From contig NZ_CP016796.1 in the NCBI RefSeq assembly GCF_001895265.1, forward strand, positions 2,108,001-2,172,000: a stretch of DNA of 64,000 bases. The letters are read 5' to 3'. Of this stretch, positions 43,587-53,454 are shown in pieces. The DNA is from Francisella uliginis (lineage in GTDB: Bacteria; Pseudomonadota; Gammaproteobacteria; Francisellales; Francisellaceae). The position numbers were made by a program, and so were the translations under genes. The notes under the pieces were generated by a model, which saw nothing but the letters and a program-made list of their open reading frames with translations, searched no databases and was not told where the DNA came from. The first letter of the stretch is position 1, and every line of letters begins with the position of its first letter.

Positions 43587-46166
43587 ATGGATATAAATAA
43601 GTTCACAATAAAACTACAAGAAGCTTTGGCTGAAGCTCAATCATATGCATTTCAGCAAAAGGCTACTGAGTTTACATCTGCCCACTTGTTAAAAGCTCTA
43701 TTAGAGCAAAATGACAGTGTGGTGACATCTATACTAAGTGTCTGTGGAGTTAACTCAAAAGATTTTACTAAAGCAGTTAAAGATATTGTCGATGGAGTAG
43801 CTGTATTATCAGGAGAAGGTAATTCACAAGTATCTCCATCTAGAGATTTAATAACTACATTACATAAAATGCAAGATCTAGCAAATAAAAATGGCGATGA
43901 GTTTATCTCAAGTGAGATTTTCTTATTAGCATCAATAGAAGATAAGAGTCTGGCAGGATTATATAATAAGTTTAATATAACAAAAGAAAAAATTACCAAA
44001 GCAGTTGATGATTATAGAGGGGGAGAAAAAGTGAGTAACCAAAATCAAGAAGATATGAAAGGAGCGCTAGATAAATATACTGTTGATTTAACAGATCTAG
44101 CAAAAAAAGGAAAAATAGATCCTATTATAGGTAGAGATAGTGAGATTCGTAGAACAATACAAGTATTACAGCGTAGAACAAAGAATAATCCAGTTCTTAT
44201 TGGTGAGCCTGGTGTTGGTAAGACTGCGATTGTTGAAGGTCTAGCTCAAAGAATAATAAACAATGAAGTTCCAGAAGGTATCAAAGGTAAAAAAGTCCTA
44301 TCTCTAGATATGGGTGCTCTATTGGCAGGTGCAAAATTTAGAGGTGACTTTGAAGAGCGCTTAAAATCTGTACTAAAAGAACTAGCAAAACAAGATGGTA
44401 ATGTAATCTTATTTATCGATGAATTACACACTATGGTTGGTGCTGGTAAATCCGAAGGATCTATGGATGCTGGCAACATGCTTAAGCCTGCTCTAGCAAG
44501 AGGTGAATTAAAATGTGTGGGTGCAACAACTCTAGATGAATATCGCGAGTATGTTGAAAAAGATCCTGCTCTTGAGAGAAGATTCCAAAAAGTGCTAGTT
44601 GATGAGCCTACAGTTGAGGACACTATTGCTATACTTAGAGGCTTAAAAGAGAGATATGAGCTGCACCATGGTGTAAATATCACAGATTCTGCTATTGTAA
44701 GTGCAGCTACTTTATCACATAGATATATAAGCGATAGACAACTTCCTGATAAAGCTATTGATCTAGTTGATGAAGCTGGTAGCCAAATCCGTATGGAAAT
44801 AGATTCTAAACCAGAGAAAATGGAAAGTTTATACCGTAGAATCATCCAGCTTAAAATGCAACGTGAGCAGCTAAAAAAAGAAAAAGATGAAGCTACAAAA
44901 AAACGCCTAGAAATACTTAAAGAAGAAATAAAAGGCTTAGAATCTGAATATAAAGGTTTTGAAGAGCTATGGAAAGCTGAAAAGCTTAAGATGCAAGGAG
45001 CTAGTAAGCTTAAAGAAAAACTTGAGAAAGCTAAGTTTGAGCTAGAAAAATACCAAAGAGCTGGTGATCTGACAAAGATGTCAGAACTACAATATGGTGT
45101 AATACCTGAACTTGAAACTCAAATAAAACAAATAGAAGAAACTGAGGCAGAACCTTCTGAGAACAAGCTTGTTAGAACATCTGTTACTGAGAATGAGATA
45201 GCAGATGTAGTATCAAAAGCTACTGGTATACCTGTATCTAAAATGATGGAAGGAGAAAAAGAGAAGCTTCTAAATATGGAGAGCTTCTTACATAAAAGAG
45301 TAATTGGTCAAGATCAAGCTATAAAAGCAGTCTCTAATGCTGTTAGAAGATCTCGTTCCGGCTTATCTGATCCAAATAGACCAATAGGTTCATTTATGTT
45401 CTTAGGTCCAACAGGTGTAGGTAAAACAGAACTTACAAAAGCTTTAGCAGAATTCTTGTTTGATGACCAGGATGCAATGCTTAGAGTAGATATGTCTGAG
45501 TTTATGGAGAAACATTCTGTAGCTAGATTGATTGGTGCTCCTCCAGGGTATGTTGGTTATGAGCAAGGTGGCTATTTAACAGAGCATGTCAGAAGAAAGC
45601 CTTATTCAGTAATTCTATTAGATGAGGTTGAAAAAGCACATGCTGATGTATTTAACATACTACTACAAGTATTGGATGATGGTCGTTTAACTGATGGCCA
45701 AGGTAGAACAGTAGACTTTAAAAACACTGTAATAGTTATGACTTCAAATCTTGGATCTCATAAGATTCAAGAAATGCAAGACCAAGACTATGAAACAGTA
45801 AAATCTGCTGTAATGGAAATGGTGCTTAGCCACTTCAGACCAGAATTTGTAAACAGAGTTGATGATGCTATTGTATTTGAACCTCTAAATAAAGAGATGA
45901 TTACAGAAATAGCTAAGATACAAATCAAGCGCTTAGAAAAACGCTTAACTGATTTGGAAATTGCTCTAGAAGTCACACCAAATGCTATGGATAAACTAGC
46001 TGATGCTGGTTTTGATCCTGTGTTTGGAGCTAGACCGCTTAAGCGTGCTATCCAAAACAACTTAGAGAATCCTTTAGCTCTTAAACTACTAGATGGTGAG
46101 TTTAAAGCTGAAGAGAAAATCGTTGTTGATGTCGACACTAACAATAATATAGTTTTCTCTAAATAA
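43587..46166 (+). CDS. clpB: ATP-dependent disaggregase ClpB
   Basis: An 859-residue Hsp100 chaperone. It has the N-terminal Clp domain (1-145), AAA1 with Walker A GEPGVGKT (from 206), the long coiled-coil M domain (~410-525) and AAA2 with GPTGVGKT (from 607) and the sensor GARPLKRAI near the end. It rescues aggregated protein with DnaK. In Francisella, ClpB also disassembles contracted T6SS sheaths, which is relevant to the island in this window. AAGGGG lies 8 nt before the ATG. Confidence 0.97.
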   Translation: MDINKFTIKLQEALAEAQSYAFQQKATEFTSAHLLKALLEQNDSVVTSILSVCGVNSKDFTKAVKDIVDGVAVLSGEGNSQVSPSRDLITTLHKMQDLANKNGDEFISSEIFLLASIEDKSLAGLYNKFNITKEKITKAVDDYRGGEKVSNQNQEDMKGALDKYTVDLTDLAKKGKIDPIIGRDSEIRRTIQVLQRRTKNNPVLIGEPGVGKTAIVEGLAQRIINNEVPEGIKGKKVLSLDMGALLAGAKFRGDFEERLKSVLKELAKQDGNVILFIDELHTMVGAGKSEGSMDAGNMLKPALARGELKCVGATTLDEYREYVEKDPALERRFQKVLVDEPTVEDTIAILRGLKERYELHHGVNITDSAIVSAATLSHRYISDRQLPDKAIDLVDEAGSQIRMEIDSKPEKMESLYRRIIQLKMQREQLKKEKDEATKKRLEILKEEIKGLESEYKGFEELWKAEKLKMQGASKLKEKLEKAKFELEKYQRAGDLTKMSELQYGVIPELETQIKQIEETEAEPSENKLVRTSVTENEIADVVSKATGIPVSKMMEGEKEKLLNMESFLHKRVIGQDQAIKAVSNAVRRSRSGLSDPNRPIGSFMFLGPTGVGKTELTKALAEFLFDDQDAMLRVDMSEFMEKHSVARLIGAPPGYVGYEQGGYLTEHVRRKPYSVILLDEVEKAHADVFNILLQVLDDGRLTDGQGRTVDFKNTVIVMTSNLGSHKIQEMQDQDYETVKSAVMEMVLSHFRPEFVNRVDDAIVFEPLNKEMITEIAKIQIKRLEKRLTDLEIALEVTPNAMDKLADAGFDPVFGARPLKRAIQNNLENPLALKLLDGEFKAEEKIVVDVDTNNNIVFSK
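44020..44033 (+). promoter_or_regulatory. internal start for a short ClpB isoform
   Basis: GAGGGGGAGAAAAA precedes a GTG at 44031, codon 149 of clpB. E. coli clpB makes an ~80-kDa isoform lacking the N-domain from a GTG at the same codon number. The strong internal ribosome binding site suggests the same here. Confidence 0.65.
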
Positions 46167-46230
46167 ATCTTCTTCTAAAATCTTTTTTCTTCTTTATCAT
46201 TAATAATAAAAGAAAAAAGTATTTCTAAAT

Positions 46231-46971
46231 ATGAAAAAGACTATTATTACAATTTATTTTTCCTTATTCATTACTTTTTGTTATAGCTATGATAGTCATG
46301 GGGTAACTCCTTTAATGAAAGTTAGCGCAATCAAAGGGCAATCTGAAACTATAAAAGCATTAATTAAAAGCGGCTCTAATATAAATGCCAAAAATACTGT
46401 TGGTTCTACTGCTTTATCTTATGCAAGCTTTGCTGGTAATATTCAAAATACTCAAACTTTAATTAATATGGGAGCTAAAATTGACAACAACTCTTTGGCT
46501 TTAGCTTGCTTAGGCGGCCATAGTGATGTTGTGCTCTTATTAATTAGTCATGGCGCAAATGTAAACTCATTTGATCAAGACGGATTTACACCTTTAATGT
46601 ACGCCACAACGAGTGGTAATCTAAAAACAGTAAATGTCTTGATAAACTCAGGTGCTAATGTGAATGCCATATCAAAAAATATATTAGAAGAAAGTGTTTT
46701 ATCTAATGCTTGTTCTAAAAAAGGAAATTCAAATATTGTTAAAGCTCTAATTAATTCTGGTGCTAAAGTTGACTACCTAAGTCCAGAGGATGAAACTGCT
46801 CTAATGCAAGCAGTAAGAATAGGGGATATAGAAATAGTTAAAGCACTAGTTAATTCAGGAGCTAATTTAGGTATAAAAAATAAAAATGGAAAAACAGCAT
46901 TAGATTTAGCAATAAAATTTAACAAATATAATATAGCCAAATACTTAGCAAATGAAATTAATAAAAATTAA
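46231..46971 (+). CDS. exported ankyrin-repeat protein
   Basis: A 246-residue protein with a signal peptide (MKKTIITIYFSLFITFCYS) and about six ankyrin repeats, each near 33 residues: G-TPL-x-A...GH/N-x-x-V-x-x-L/I-I-x-x-GAN/K. Examples are DGFTPLMYATTSGNLKTVNVLINSGANVNA and DETALMQAVRIGDIEIVKALVNSGANLG. Ankyrin repeats bind proteins; a periplasmic or secreted location is inferred. It stands between clpB and purT. A role in host interaction is possible but unproven. Confidence 0.85.
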   Translation: MKKTIITIYFSLFITFCYSYDSHGVTPLMKVSAIKGQSETIKALIKSGSNINAKNTVGSTALSYASFAGNIQNTQTLINMGAKIDNNSLALACLGGHSDVVLLLISHGANVNSFDQDGFTPLMYATTSGNLKTVNVLINSGANVNAISKNILEESVLSNACSKKGNSNIVKALINSGAKVDYLSPEDETALMQAVRIGDIEIVKALVNSGANLGIKNKNGKTALDLAIKFNKYNIAKYLANEINKN

Positions 46972-47013
46972 AGATATTATATGAATAACAACTATTTTTT
47001 ATAAGAAGAATTT

Positions 47014-48168
47014 ATGAATAATATTAGAATAATGCTACTAGGCTCTGGTGAGCTTGGTAAAGAATTTATAATAGCAGCTCAAAGATTAGGTATACATACA
47101 ATTGCCGTTGATCGTTATAATAATGCTCCGGCTATGCAAGTAGCTCACGAGAGCTATGTTATAAACATGCTAGATGGTGGTGAGCTAGAGAGGCTGATTT
47201 TAGATAAAGCTCCTACACATATTGTCCCAGAGATAGAAGCTATAAATACAGATACTTTGATAAGGTTAGAAAACCAAGGTTTTAATATCATCCCATGTGC
47301 CAAAGCCACTAAACTAACCATGGATCGCCAAGGTATAAGGGCTCTGGCAGCACAAGACCTTGATTTACCAACTTCAAAATTTGCATTTGCGAATTCTGAA
47401 GAAGAATATCTAGATGCTGTTAAAAAGATAAGTCTTCCGTATGTTATTAAACCTGTGATGAGCTCATCAGGTAAAGGACAATCTATAGTTAAAGATTCTA
47501 AACAAATCGAAGAAGCATGGGACTATGCTCAAAGTGATTCAAGAGGGCATGCAAAAGGTGTAATTGTTGAACAATTCATAGATTTTGACTATGAAATTAC
47601 ACTTTTAACTGTACGTCACAAAGATGGTACTTCCTTTTGCGACCCTATTGGTCATATCCAAAAAGATGGTGACTATCGTTTCTCTTGGCAGCCTCATACT
47701 ATGTCTGAAAAAGCTTTAGAAAAATCGCAACAAATAGCTAAGAAAATAACAGATGCTTTAGGTGGCTATGGTATCTTTGGCGTTGAGCTGTTTATAAAAG
47801 GTGATGAGGTGTTTTTTAATGAAGTATCTCCTCGTCCTCATGACACGGGTATGGTCACACTAATATCGCAAAACATAAATGAATTTGAGTTACATCTACG
47901 TGCAATACTTGGGTTACCCATACCTCAGATAAAAACATTACAACCATCTGCTTCGGCTGCAATACTTCTTGAGGGAGAGTCTAATAACCCAAATATTAAG
48001 GGTATTGATAAAGCTTTAGAACTAGAAAATGTTGATATACGTATTTTTGGTAAAAAAGAAATACACGGCAAGCGTAGAATGGGCGTTGTTTTAGCAAAAG
48101 GAGAAAATATAAAAGAAACAATAAATGCAACTAAAGATGCTTTAAAACATATTGATTTAGCAAAATAG
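47014..48168 (+). CDS. purT: formate-dependent GAR transformylase PurT
   Basis: A 384-residue ATP-grasp enzyme. [19 protein letters not shown] is the N-terminal nucleotide-binding loop, and the grasp motifs [16 protein letters not shown] and [14 protein letters not shown] are present. It uses formate and ATP for the third step of purine synthesis. Its end lies 1 bp from the convergent methyltransferase gene. Confidence 0.97.
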   Translation: MNNIRIMLLGSGELGKEFIIAAQRLGIHTIAVDRYNNAPAMQVAHESYVINMLDGGELERLILDKAPTHIVPEIEAINTDTLIRLENQGFNIIPCAKATKLTMDRQGIRALAAQDLDLPTSKFAFANSEEEYLDAVKKISLPYVIKPVMSSSGKGQSIVKDSKQIEEAWDYAQSDSRGHAKGVIVEQFIDFDYEITLLTVRHKDGTSFCDPIGHIQKDGDYRFSWQPHTMSEKALEKSQQIAKKITDALGGYGIFGVELFIKGDEVFFNEVSPRPHDTGMVTLISQNINEFELHLRAILGLPIPQIKTLQPSASAAILLEGESNNPNIKGIDKALELENVDIRIFGKKEIHGKRRMGVVLAKGENIKETINATKDALKHIDLAK

Positions 48169-48169
48169 T

Positions 48170-48826
48170 TTATAACTTTCTTACTAAATTCACTCCATCA
48201 CCTATAGGAATAATACAAGCCTCTACTCTATTATCATTATGGATCAGTTCATTTAGCTTACGAATAGTAACTGTACTTGAATCATTATCTGAGCTATCAG
48301 CAACTTTACCAGACCAAAGGACATTGTCTATAGCAATAATCCCACCAGAATTCATTAAATCTAGGGTTTTCTCGTAATAATTTATATAATTTTCTTTATC
48401 AGCATCAATATAGGCAAAATCAAACTTTTTGTCTAGTTTCATAAACTTATCTAAAGTCTCTATAGCTGGTGCTATATTTAAATTAATTTTGTCATCAATG
48501 CCTGCTTCTTGCCAAAAGTGTTTATATGGCTCGATATACTCATAACTAATATCACAAGCTTCTATTTTTCCATCAGCTGGTAAGGATTGAGCCATAACTA
48601 AAGTAGAAAATCCACGAAAAACCCCTATTTCTAAGATATTTTTAGCACCAATCATCTTTATAAATAGATTTATCAATTGAAGCTGATTAGGTGAGCTAAG
48701 CATATTACTAAACTCATCATTCTTAGCTTTATTAAAAAGTTTCTCTGCCACTTCACTTAGTTTTACAGAGTTGTTATCAATATATTGATTAAGATTAGAA
48801 TTGCTAAATAGTGACTTTATCGACAT
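48170..48826 (-). CDS. SAM-dependent O-methyltransferase (CCoAOMT/DUF-type O-MT)
   Basis: A 218-residue class I methyltransferase of the O-methyltransferase 3 family. The SAM loop is EIGVFRGFSTLVMAQSLP, followed by IEACDIS, the metal-site segment FDFAYIDADKENYINYYE and IAIDNVLWSGKVAD. Members methylate catechol-like hydroxyls using a divalent metal. The substrate is unknown in this organism. Confidence 0.87.
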   Translation of the reverse strand: MSIKSLFSNSNLNQYIDNNSVKLSEVAEKLFNKAKNDEFSNMLSSPNQLQLINLFIKMIGAKNILEIGVFRGFSTLVMAQSLPADGKIEACDISYEYIEPYKHFWQEAGIDDKINLNIAPAIETLDKFMKLDKKFDFAYIDADKENYINYYEKTLDLMNSGGIIAIDNVLWSGKVADSSDNDSSTVTIRKLNELIHNDNRVEACIIPIGDGVNLVRKL

Positions 48827-48907
48827 TATAAAACTATCAAAAAAAGAAAATACGTATTAGTTACTATAAATGATCAATGCTATGAAAAAAAGAGGAAGTA
48901 ATATTTT

Positions 48908-49564
48908 TTAGATCCTCTTTGTAATAGAGAATGTCCAGAACCAAAATATAAGAGCATAAACACCCCACCATTCGATAATACTTTGATTTTGGTGAGTTGG
49001 TGTCATAAATATTGATACAACCATAGTTATCGCTGTTACTAATATAGCTAACCTACGTAGCAATACAGGTAGTTTGTTTATTTTATCAGTATATTTATAT
49101 TCAATAGCTGTGTACCAAACCTGACATGCTGTCATTAAGGCAAAAAATACCGCGACACTCTTTAAGTGAAATTGCATCGGTGTATTCTGCCCATCAATTA
49201 CTGATGTACCTATCACTAATCCTATACAGCCAACTATAGCTAAAAATAGTATAACCTTACCTTGCTTAATAACAGCTTTACTATTATCACTTATATGTAC
49301 CAAAAGTTGCTGTATAAAGAAGAAAATAACTGCCATAAGCGTTGCTGTAGGTATTAAAATAGCCTTTAGCATATATTTCTCATATGATGTAAAACCTGCA
49401 TGAGTTATATCTGAGCATCCAGATATAAAAGGATTACATAGCGTATTATGATGATCTGCTATAGATACAAGATAAGTAACAAAGAAAAGAATAGCTACAG
49501 ATATTGTTGTAACTGCAATTAATTTTCTTGGGTCAAATTCAGCTTTCATATTTATTAGTTCCAA
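48908..49564 (-). CDS. six-TM membrane protein, possibly Frag1/DRAM-like
   Basis: A 218-residue protein with six hydrophobic helices. The first periplasmic loop CNPFISGCSDITHAGFTSYEKYMLKA and the final helix pair (WWGVYALIFWFWTFSI) resemble the Frag1/DRAM/Sfk1 type, but I place it there only tentatively. A start at the inner Met (MKAEF) is also possible. The function is unknown. It is divergent from fdxA. Confidence 0.65.
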   Translation of the reverse strand: MELINMKAEFDPRKLIAVTTISVAILFFVTYLVSIADHHNTLCNPFISGCSDITHAGFTSYEKYMLKAILIPTATLMAVIFFFIQQLLVHISDNSKAVIKQGKVILFLAIVGCIGLVIGTSVIDGQNTPMQFHLKSVAVFFALMTACQVWYTAIEYKYTDKINKLPVLLRRLAILVTAITMVVSIFMTPTHQNQSIIEWWGVYALIFWFWTFSITKRI

Positions 49565-49645
49565 TATAATCTCTAGAAGCTATGTTATCATTAGTTTATA
49601 GATATTTCTAATATTAAGATAGTTCTCCTTATAAAACGAATAATA

Positions 49646-49673
49646 TTTACCTTTGATTTATCTGTGCTATAAT
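49646..49673 (+). promoter_or_regulatory. promoter of fdxA
   Basis: TTTACC (49646-49651), a 16-bp spacer and a perfect TATAAT (49668-49673), about 50 bp before the fdxA ATG. Confidence 0.6.
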
Positions 49674-49725
49674 TTGTGGGTTTTCTTCAAAAAAATTAAG
49701 TAAAAAACGAAAGGATTTAAATAAA

Positions 49726-50049
49726 ATGCCATTTGTAGTTACTGAAAATTGCATCAAATGTAAATATGGTGATTGTGTCGAAGTTTGTCCTGTAGATTGT
49801 TTCTATGAAGGTCCAAACATGCTTGTAATCAACCCAGATGAATGTATAGACTGTGCTTTATGTGAGCCTGAGTGCCCTGTTGAAGCTATCAAATCTAGTG
49901 ATGATCTGACTGATAACGAAGAGCAAATGCTTGATCTAAATAGAGAGCTTGCTAATACTTGGCCAAATATAGTAGAGAAATGTGATCCGTGTGAAGATGC
50001 TGATAACTGGGCATCAGTACCAGATAAATTAAAATACTTAGAAAAATAA
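49726..50049 (+). CDS. fdxA: 7Fe ferredoxin FdxA
   Basis: A 107-residue ferredoxin. Cys9, Cys17 and Cys50 fit the [3Fe-4S] site and Cys21, Cys40, Cys43 and Cys46 the [4Fe-4S] site. The C-terminal ~50 residues, including [12 protein letters not shown], are the usual extension of the Azotobacter FdI type. It is a small cytoplasmic electron carrier. Confidence 0.95.
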   Translation: MPFVVTENCIKCKYGDCVEVCPVDCFYEGPNMLVINPDECIDCALCEPECPVEAIKSSDDLTDNEEQMLDLNRELANTWPNIVEKCDPCEDADNWASVPDKLKYLEK

Positions 50050-50112
50050 TACTTAGTTCTAGTAATATAATTAAAAATCTTGCAAAAAAATTCATATTTT
50101 AAACTCTGATTG

Positions 50113-50136
50113 AACTTAAACTTAAACTTAAACTTA
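50113..50136. repeat. tandem hexamer (ACTTAA)x4
   Basis: Four perfect copies of ACTTAA follow fdxA. Short tandem repeats like this vary in copy number between Francisella strains and serve as typing loci. Confidence 0.8.
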
Positions 50137-50157
50137 AAAATATAGATATTTAGATTA

Positions 50158-50313
50158 TTAAGTTTTATATATGTTTTTCACCATTTTATTAAGTGGTTTT
50201 ATTATTATTTTTTGAATGATATTTTTTAGCTCAATACATGCTATCACTACTATACATGAGCCAAAAAATGCTCCTCCAACGATACAGATCAGAGGTATAA
50301 GTTGAATCACCAT
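50158..50313 (-). CDS. small membrane protein, 51 aa
   Basis: A short frame read by hand. The ATG at 50313 is preceded by GGGAGG at a 9-nt spacing, one of the strongest ribosome binding sites in the region. The product has one helix (about residues 3-28, IQLIPLICIVGGAFFGSCIV), then a basic tail (KKIIIKP-type, NKMVKNIYKT). Its gene follows the 92-aa gene by 74 bp on the same strand, so it is probably in the same transcript, driven by the island-type promoter. I do not recognise the family; a small membrane partner is inferred. Confidence 0.6.
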   Translation of the reverse strand: MVIQLIPLICIVGGAFFGSCIVVIACIELKNIIQKIIIKPLNKMVKNIYKT

Positions 50314-50387
50314 AATAATTAACCTCCCAGACTTAAATAAACTACTCCCCTTTTTTGATCTTATTAATTTTGACTTATTATACTTAT

Positions 50388-50666
50388 TTACTCTGTCTCA
50401 TTTTCTGATTCTGGATTTTCTTCTAGATCCTTAGAGCTTTCCTGTAGAAGCTTTGATTCTGGAATTATTTTTTTATCCAAGAAAATCTCAAAATCTTTTA
50501 TCAAGATTTCTTTTATTTCATCCTTATTTATACTCTCATCACTAGATTCTGCTGACTTTATAAATCCAACAAGCTCATCGAAAATTTTAAGTATAGGATC
50601 TGAGATCTCCTCCGTCATCTTTGGTAAAATAACTCCTAGTTGTATTTTAAAAGATATATCTTCCAT
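50388..50666 (-). CDS. acidic 92-aa protein at the island edge
   Basis: A soluble, strongly acidic protein with mostly helical composition (MEDISFKIQLGVILPKM, then IFDELVGFIKSAESSDES) and a Glu/Asn/Ser-rich tail. AAGGAGATAATAC before the ATG is a near-ideal ribosome binding site. It has no signal peptide and no family I recognise. Its promoter shares the architecture of the iglA promoter, so it is probably expressed with the T6SS. An effector, chaperone or accessory role is inferred from regulation alone. Confidence 0.7.
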   Translation of the reverse strand: MEDISFKIQLGVILPKMTEEISDPILKIFDELVGFIKSAESSDESINKDEIKEILIKDFEIFLDKKIIPESKLLQESSKDLEENPESENETE

Positions 50667-50788
50667 GTATTATCTCCTTAACTTTTTATTTTTTACATTA
50701 AACTCAGACTAAAAATCATACGATTATTTAACCTGTTAATCACTCAACGCTAACCTATATGTAAGAGTCTTGAATGACTTGAGATAAA

Positions 50789-50840
50789 ATAATACTCGTA
50801 AAATATAACTAAAATATTTCTTGTTTGTAAAAAATTGTAA
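50789..50840 (-). promoter_or_regulatory. island-type promoter P3 (92-aa gene)
   Basis: On the minus strand: TTACAA-N4-TTACAA, then N6, AATATTTTAG, N14 and TATTAT (50789-50794). It has the same element order and spacings as P1 (iglA) and P2 (158-aa gene). The -10 lies about 120 bp before the ATG at 50666. Direct repeats spaced 10 bp suit an OmpR-family activator, and there is no good -35 hexamer. Confidence 0.7.
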
Positions 50841-50943
50841 TTTTAAAAAAAAGAAATTAAGAGCTTAGATTTATCTTGTAGAAAGTGTTGATTTAATAGA
50901 TAAATCTATCTTTTTAAGAAATAAAAGTTTTTAAGCTCTAAGG

Positions 50944-51012
50944 ATATAGGTTTTGAAATTGGATTCTACGATCAAGTCGTAGAATGACATGTTTCTTTCA
51001 GGTTAACTATAT
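50944..51012. repeat. short palindromic repeat, related to the MITE at 55750
   Basis: ATTCTACGA / TCGTAGAAT make a 9-bp stem (50963-50985). The right end AGGTTAACTATAT resembles the terminal repeat of the 167-bp element at 55750-55916. It may be a shortened copy of the same family. It sits between the 92-aa gene and the 448-aa pseudogene. Confidence 0.5.
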
Positions 51013-52328
51013 GAATCAAACCTAACTTAGCCAAATTTATATTTTTATCAATTGAGTTCATTTTTTAATGTTTGCATTCTTTGAATAAAAAAAGTTAATA
51101 TTTGTTCAGCTTTATCAGTTTTGACACCTGGATATTTTCCTTTAAAATTAGCTAATTGTTTCTTAAGTGGTTTGCTCAAGTCATTTTCTAGATTATTACA
51201 ACGCTGCTTAATAGTATTTATAGTTTTATCAAACTCATTAACATTATCTCTAGTTGCTAAATTAGACCTAAAGAATGCTGCTTGAGATCTTGAAGTTGTT
51301 GTTTTTTTACGAGAGCTCATTTTTGCACGAGCAGTATGAGCAGCTCGCAACATGAAATCATTACCACTAGCAGGATTAAATCTAGAGTTAGCTGATAATA
51401 AATTAATAAAAGAGGCTAAGTTTTTACTTTTTAAAACTTTTGATAGTTCAGATATCTTAAATTTAGTACTATCTTTACTCAAAATATTCCATTTATCAAC
51501 TATATAGTCATGATCAATTTTTCCAAAATACTTGTCTTTATCATTTTCAAAACTCATTTGACCATAATTAAATATATGAAAATCGTCTTCCATAAGTAAA
51601 TAAACAAAAACTAAAATAGATATCAAACCTTTTGTATCAAGCTTATCTTGATTTGTCATTTTTCCATACTCTGTAAAGCCTTTTAAACCTTTAGAGCAAA
51701 TTCCTATTATGTTGCCATTTTTAGTAACAAGCCTTGATTCGGAAGCTCTCTCACCAATCAAATAACGCCATATTTGAGCATAAACGACCTCTGCAATACC
51801 ATTATCTATATTCTTTTGGTATTCTCTAGAGGATTGATTAAAAGGTTTCATAAAAAATAAATTATTATCACCTCTATAAACTTTAATCTCATGGGCTGAG
51901 GTTTTAGACACTTTTTTGGGCGCTTCTCCTAATTGACTTTCTTCACAAGTGAAGAGATCATTATCTATATTGGTACTTTTGAATAATACACTGGTATTTT
52001 GTTCTTCACGCTTTTTTATTGATTTATAAGCATTATTTACATAGGTTCTTAGTGAACTAGTTGTATTATTACCTCCAATTAGTATTTTTGCTTCTTTTTT
52101 AATATGTTCTTGATCTTTTTTGGATCTAGTTATATTTTGAGCATCCAAAGCCATTAAATAATTTGTGATATCTCTAGATTGTTCAACATATCTATCTAAA
52201 AAAGTAAATAACCCTCCTGAATTTGCAGCCTTACTTAGCCACTTTGAAAGTATTCTTGCTCTTTCTACACCTGAATTACCATGATGATGAAATAGTTGCC
52301 AATCAGATAACTTAGCTTTATTTTGATT

Positions 52329-53277
52329 AGACCTCTTGCGAAATACTACTTCAGAGGCATTTTATTTCTAAGTAGGTATTTTCTTTTTAGAATCCGTTTT
52401 GTAAATTAACTATTCCAGCCACTAAATTAAACCTAAGATTAGCTTTTTTACCAAAACTTCTATAGGTTTCACCCAGTATACGAAACTTTTTAATTTCTGC
52501 AATTTTATGCTCAACATAAATCCTAATCTTACTAAGCCATTTATTATAATTCTTCTGCTCTATACTTAAAGAACCTCCTTTGGGCTTTTTATAGGGGAGT
52601 TTTACTTTAGTAGATTCATTTTGAATACCTTGGTAGCCATTGTCACAATATTTATCAACATCACGAGCTAATTTATCTGATTTTCTGCGAACAGTTATAT
52701 CATGAACACTGCCTGGATAAACCTTCGAAACATTAACTATTTGACCTGCTTCACTGATAGCTATTTCTACTTTCTGTGTATGGCTTTTTTTCTTCCCTGA
52801 ATAGTTAGCCTTTCTTCGTTTTAATTTCTTAGGTCTCTGGATTGGCTGTTCTGTTGCATCTATTAAAAGTCTTTCTACTTTTTGATTAGTCATGCTTCTA
52901 TCTTTTTTTATATGTATTTCTTTAACTAGTAGTAACTCTACTCGTCTAATTAGGCGATTTACATTTGATTCATCTAATCCTATCAAGTAGCCTAAAAATT
53001 CTTGTGTCATATAGCAACGATAATATATTAAAACTAACAATAATCTATCTGCATGATTATCAACTTTTGGCTTTCTGCCAATCCTTGGAAATCCTTCATC
53101 TAAGGATTTTGAGGCATCGGTTAAGATTTTATTGAAATGTTTTAGTTTTAAACCTGTTAGTTTTCTAAATATTCTGGCTTTCTTTGACAATATTGCGTAG
53201 CTTATTTGCATTTTTATGGATCTCTTAAGCAATCTTTCTATATATATGGTGAATAATTAGTATTTCGCAAGAGGTCT
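52329..53277 (-). mobile_element. IS5-family insertion sequence, copy 3 (949 bp)
   Basis: Same element and inverted ends as the copies at 31118 and 35433. Target duplication ATT at 52326-52328 and 53278-53280. It interrupts the 448-aa kinase-fold gene after codon 23. Confidence 0.93.
52387..53211 (-). CDS. IS5-family transposase, copy 3
   Basis: Same 274-aa protein as in copies 1 and 2 (ATG at 53211; TTG alternative 21 nt upstream). DDE residues intact. Confidence 0.9.
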   Translation of the reverse strand: MQISYAILSKKARIFRKLTGLKLKHFNKILTDASKSLDEGFPRIGRKPKVDNHADRLLLVLIYYRCYMTQEFLGYLIGLDESNVNRLIRRVELLLVKEIHIKKDRSMTNQKVERLLIDATEQPIQRPKKLKRRKANYSGKKKSHTQKVEIAISEAGQIVNVSKVYPGSVHDITVRRKSDKLARDVDKYCDNGYQGIQNESTKVKLPYKKPKGGSLSIEQKNYNKWLSKIRIYVEHKIAEIKKFRILGETYRSFGKKANLRFNLVAGIVNLQNGF

Positions 53278-53454
53278 ATTGTATATATATGCATTAATAG
53301 CTTGTTGTATAACATCTTGATTAGGAGTTATATGATCATCTAACATTTTGTATTTATCCTTATATTTTTTTTAATCTATTAATAACCTTCTTATTCTTGA
53401 ATATATAAATATTATGTATCATAGAGTAAGCAAATATATTAGTAGAAGTGGTAT

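Larger units (their letters stand above)
51048..53346 (-). pseudogene. 448-aa kinase-fold effector candidate, broken by an insertion sequence
   Basis: Joining both sides of the IS and removing one ATT copy gives one frame of 448 residues, starting MLDDHITPNQDVIQQAI. Residues 1-~130 match the separate 158-aa protein, including KKEAKILIGGNNTTSSLRTYV. The following domain has Lys183 (FFMKPFN), Glu202 (IAEVVYAQ), Asp270/271-His273-Asn276 (MEDDFHIFNYG) and Lys292-Asp294 (GKIDHDY). This order is that of atypical kinases such as the Legionella LepB-type and HipA/PI4-kinase-like folds. A K/R-rich helical tail ends it. A kinase-type effector is inferred. Confidence 0.65.

Noticed and set aside
44246-44845. 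199-codon antisense frame in clpB
   Set aside because: Antisense of a strongly conserved gene, with no supporting features.
46182-46219. Terminator hairpin after clpB (CTTTTTTCTT / AAGAAAAAAG)
   Set aside because: The 10-bp stem is almost all A-T with an 18-nt loop, too weak to call.
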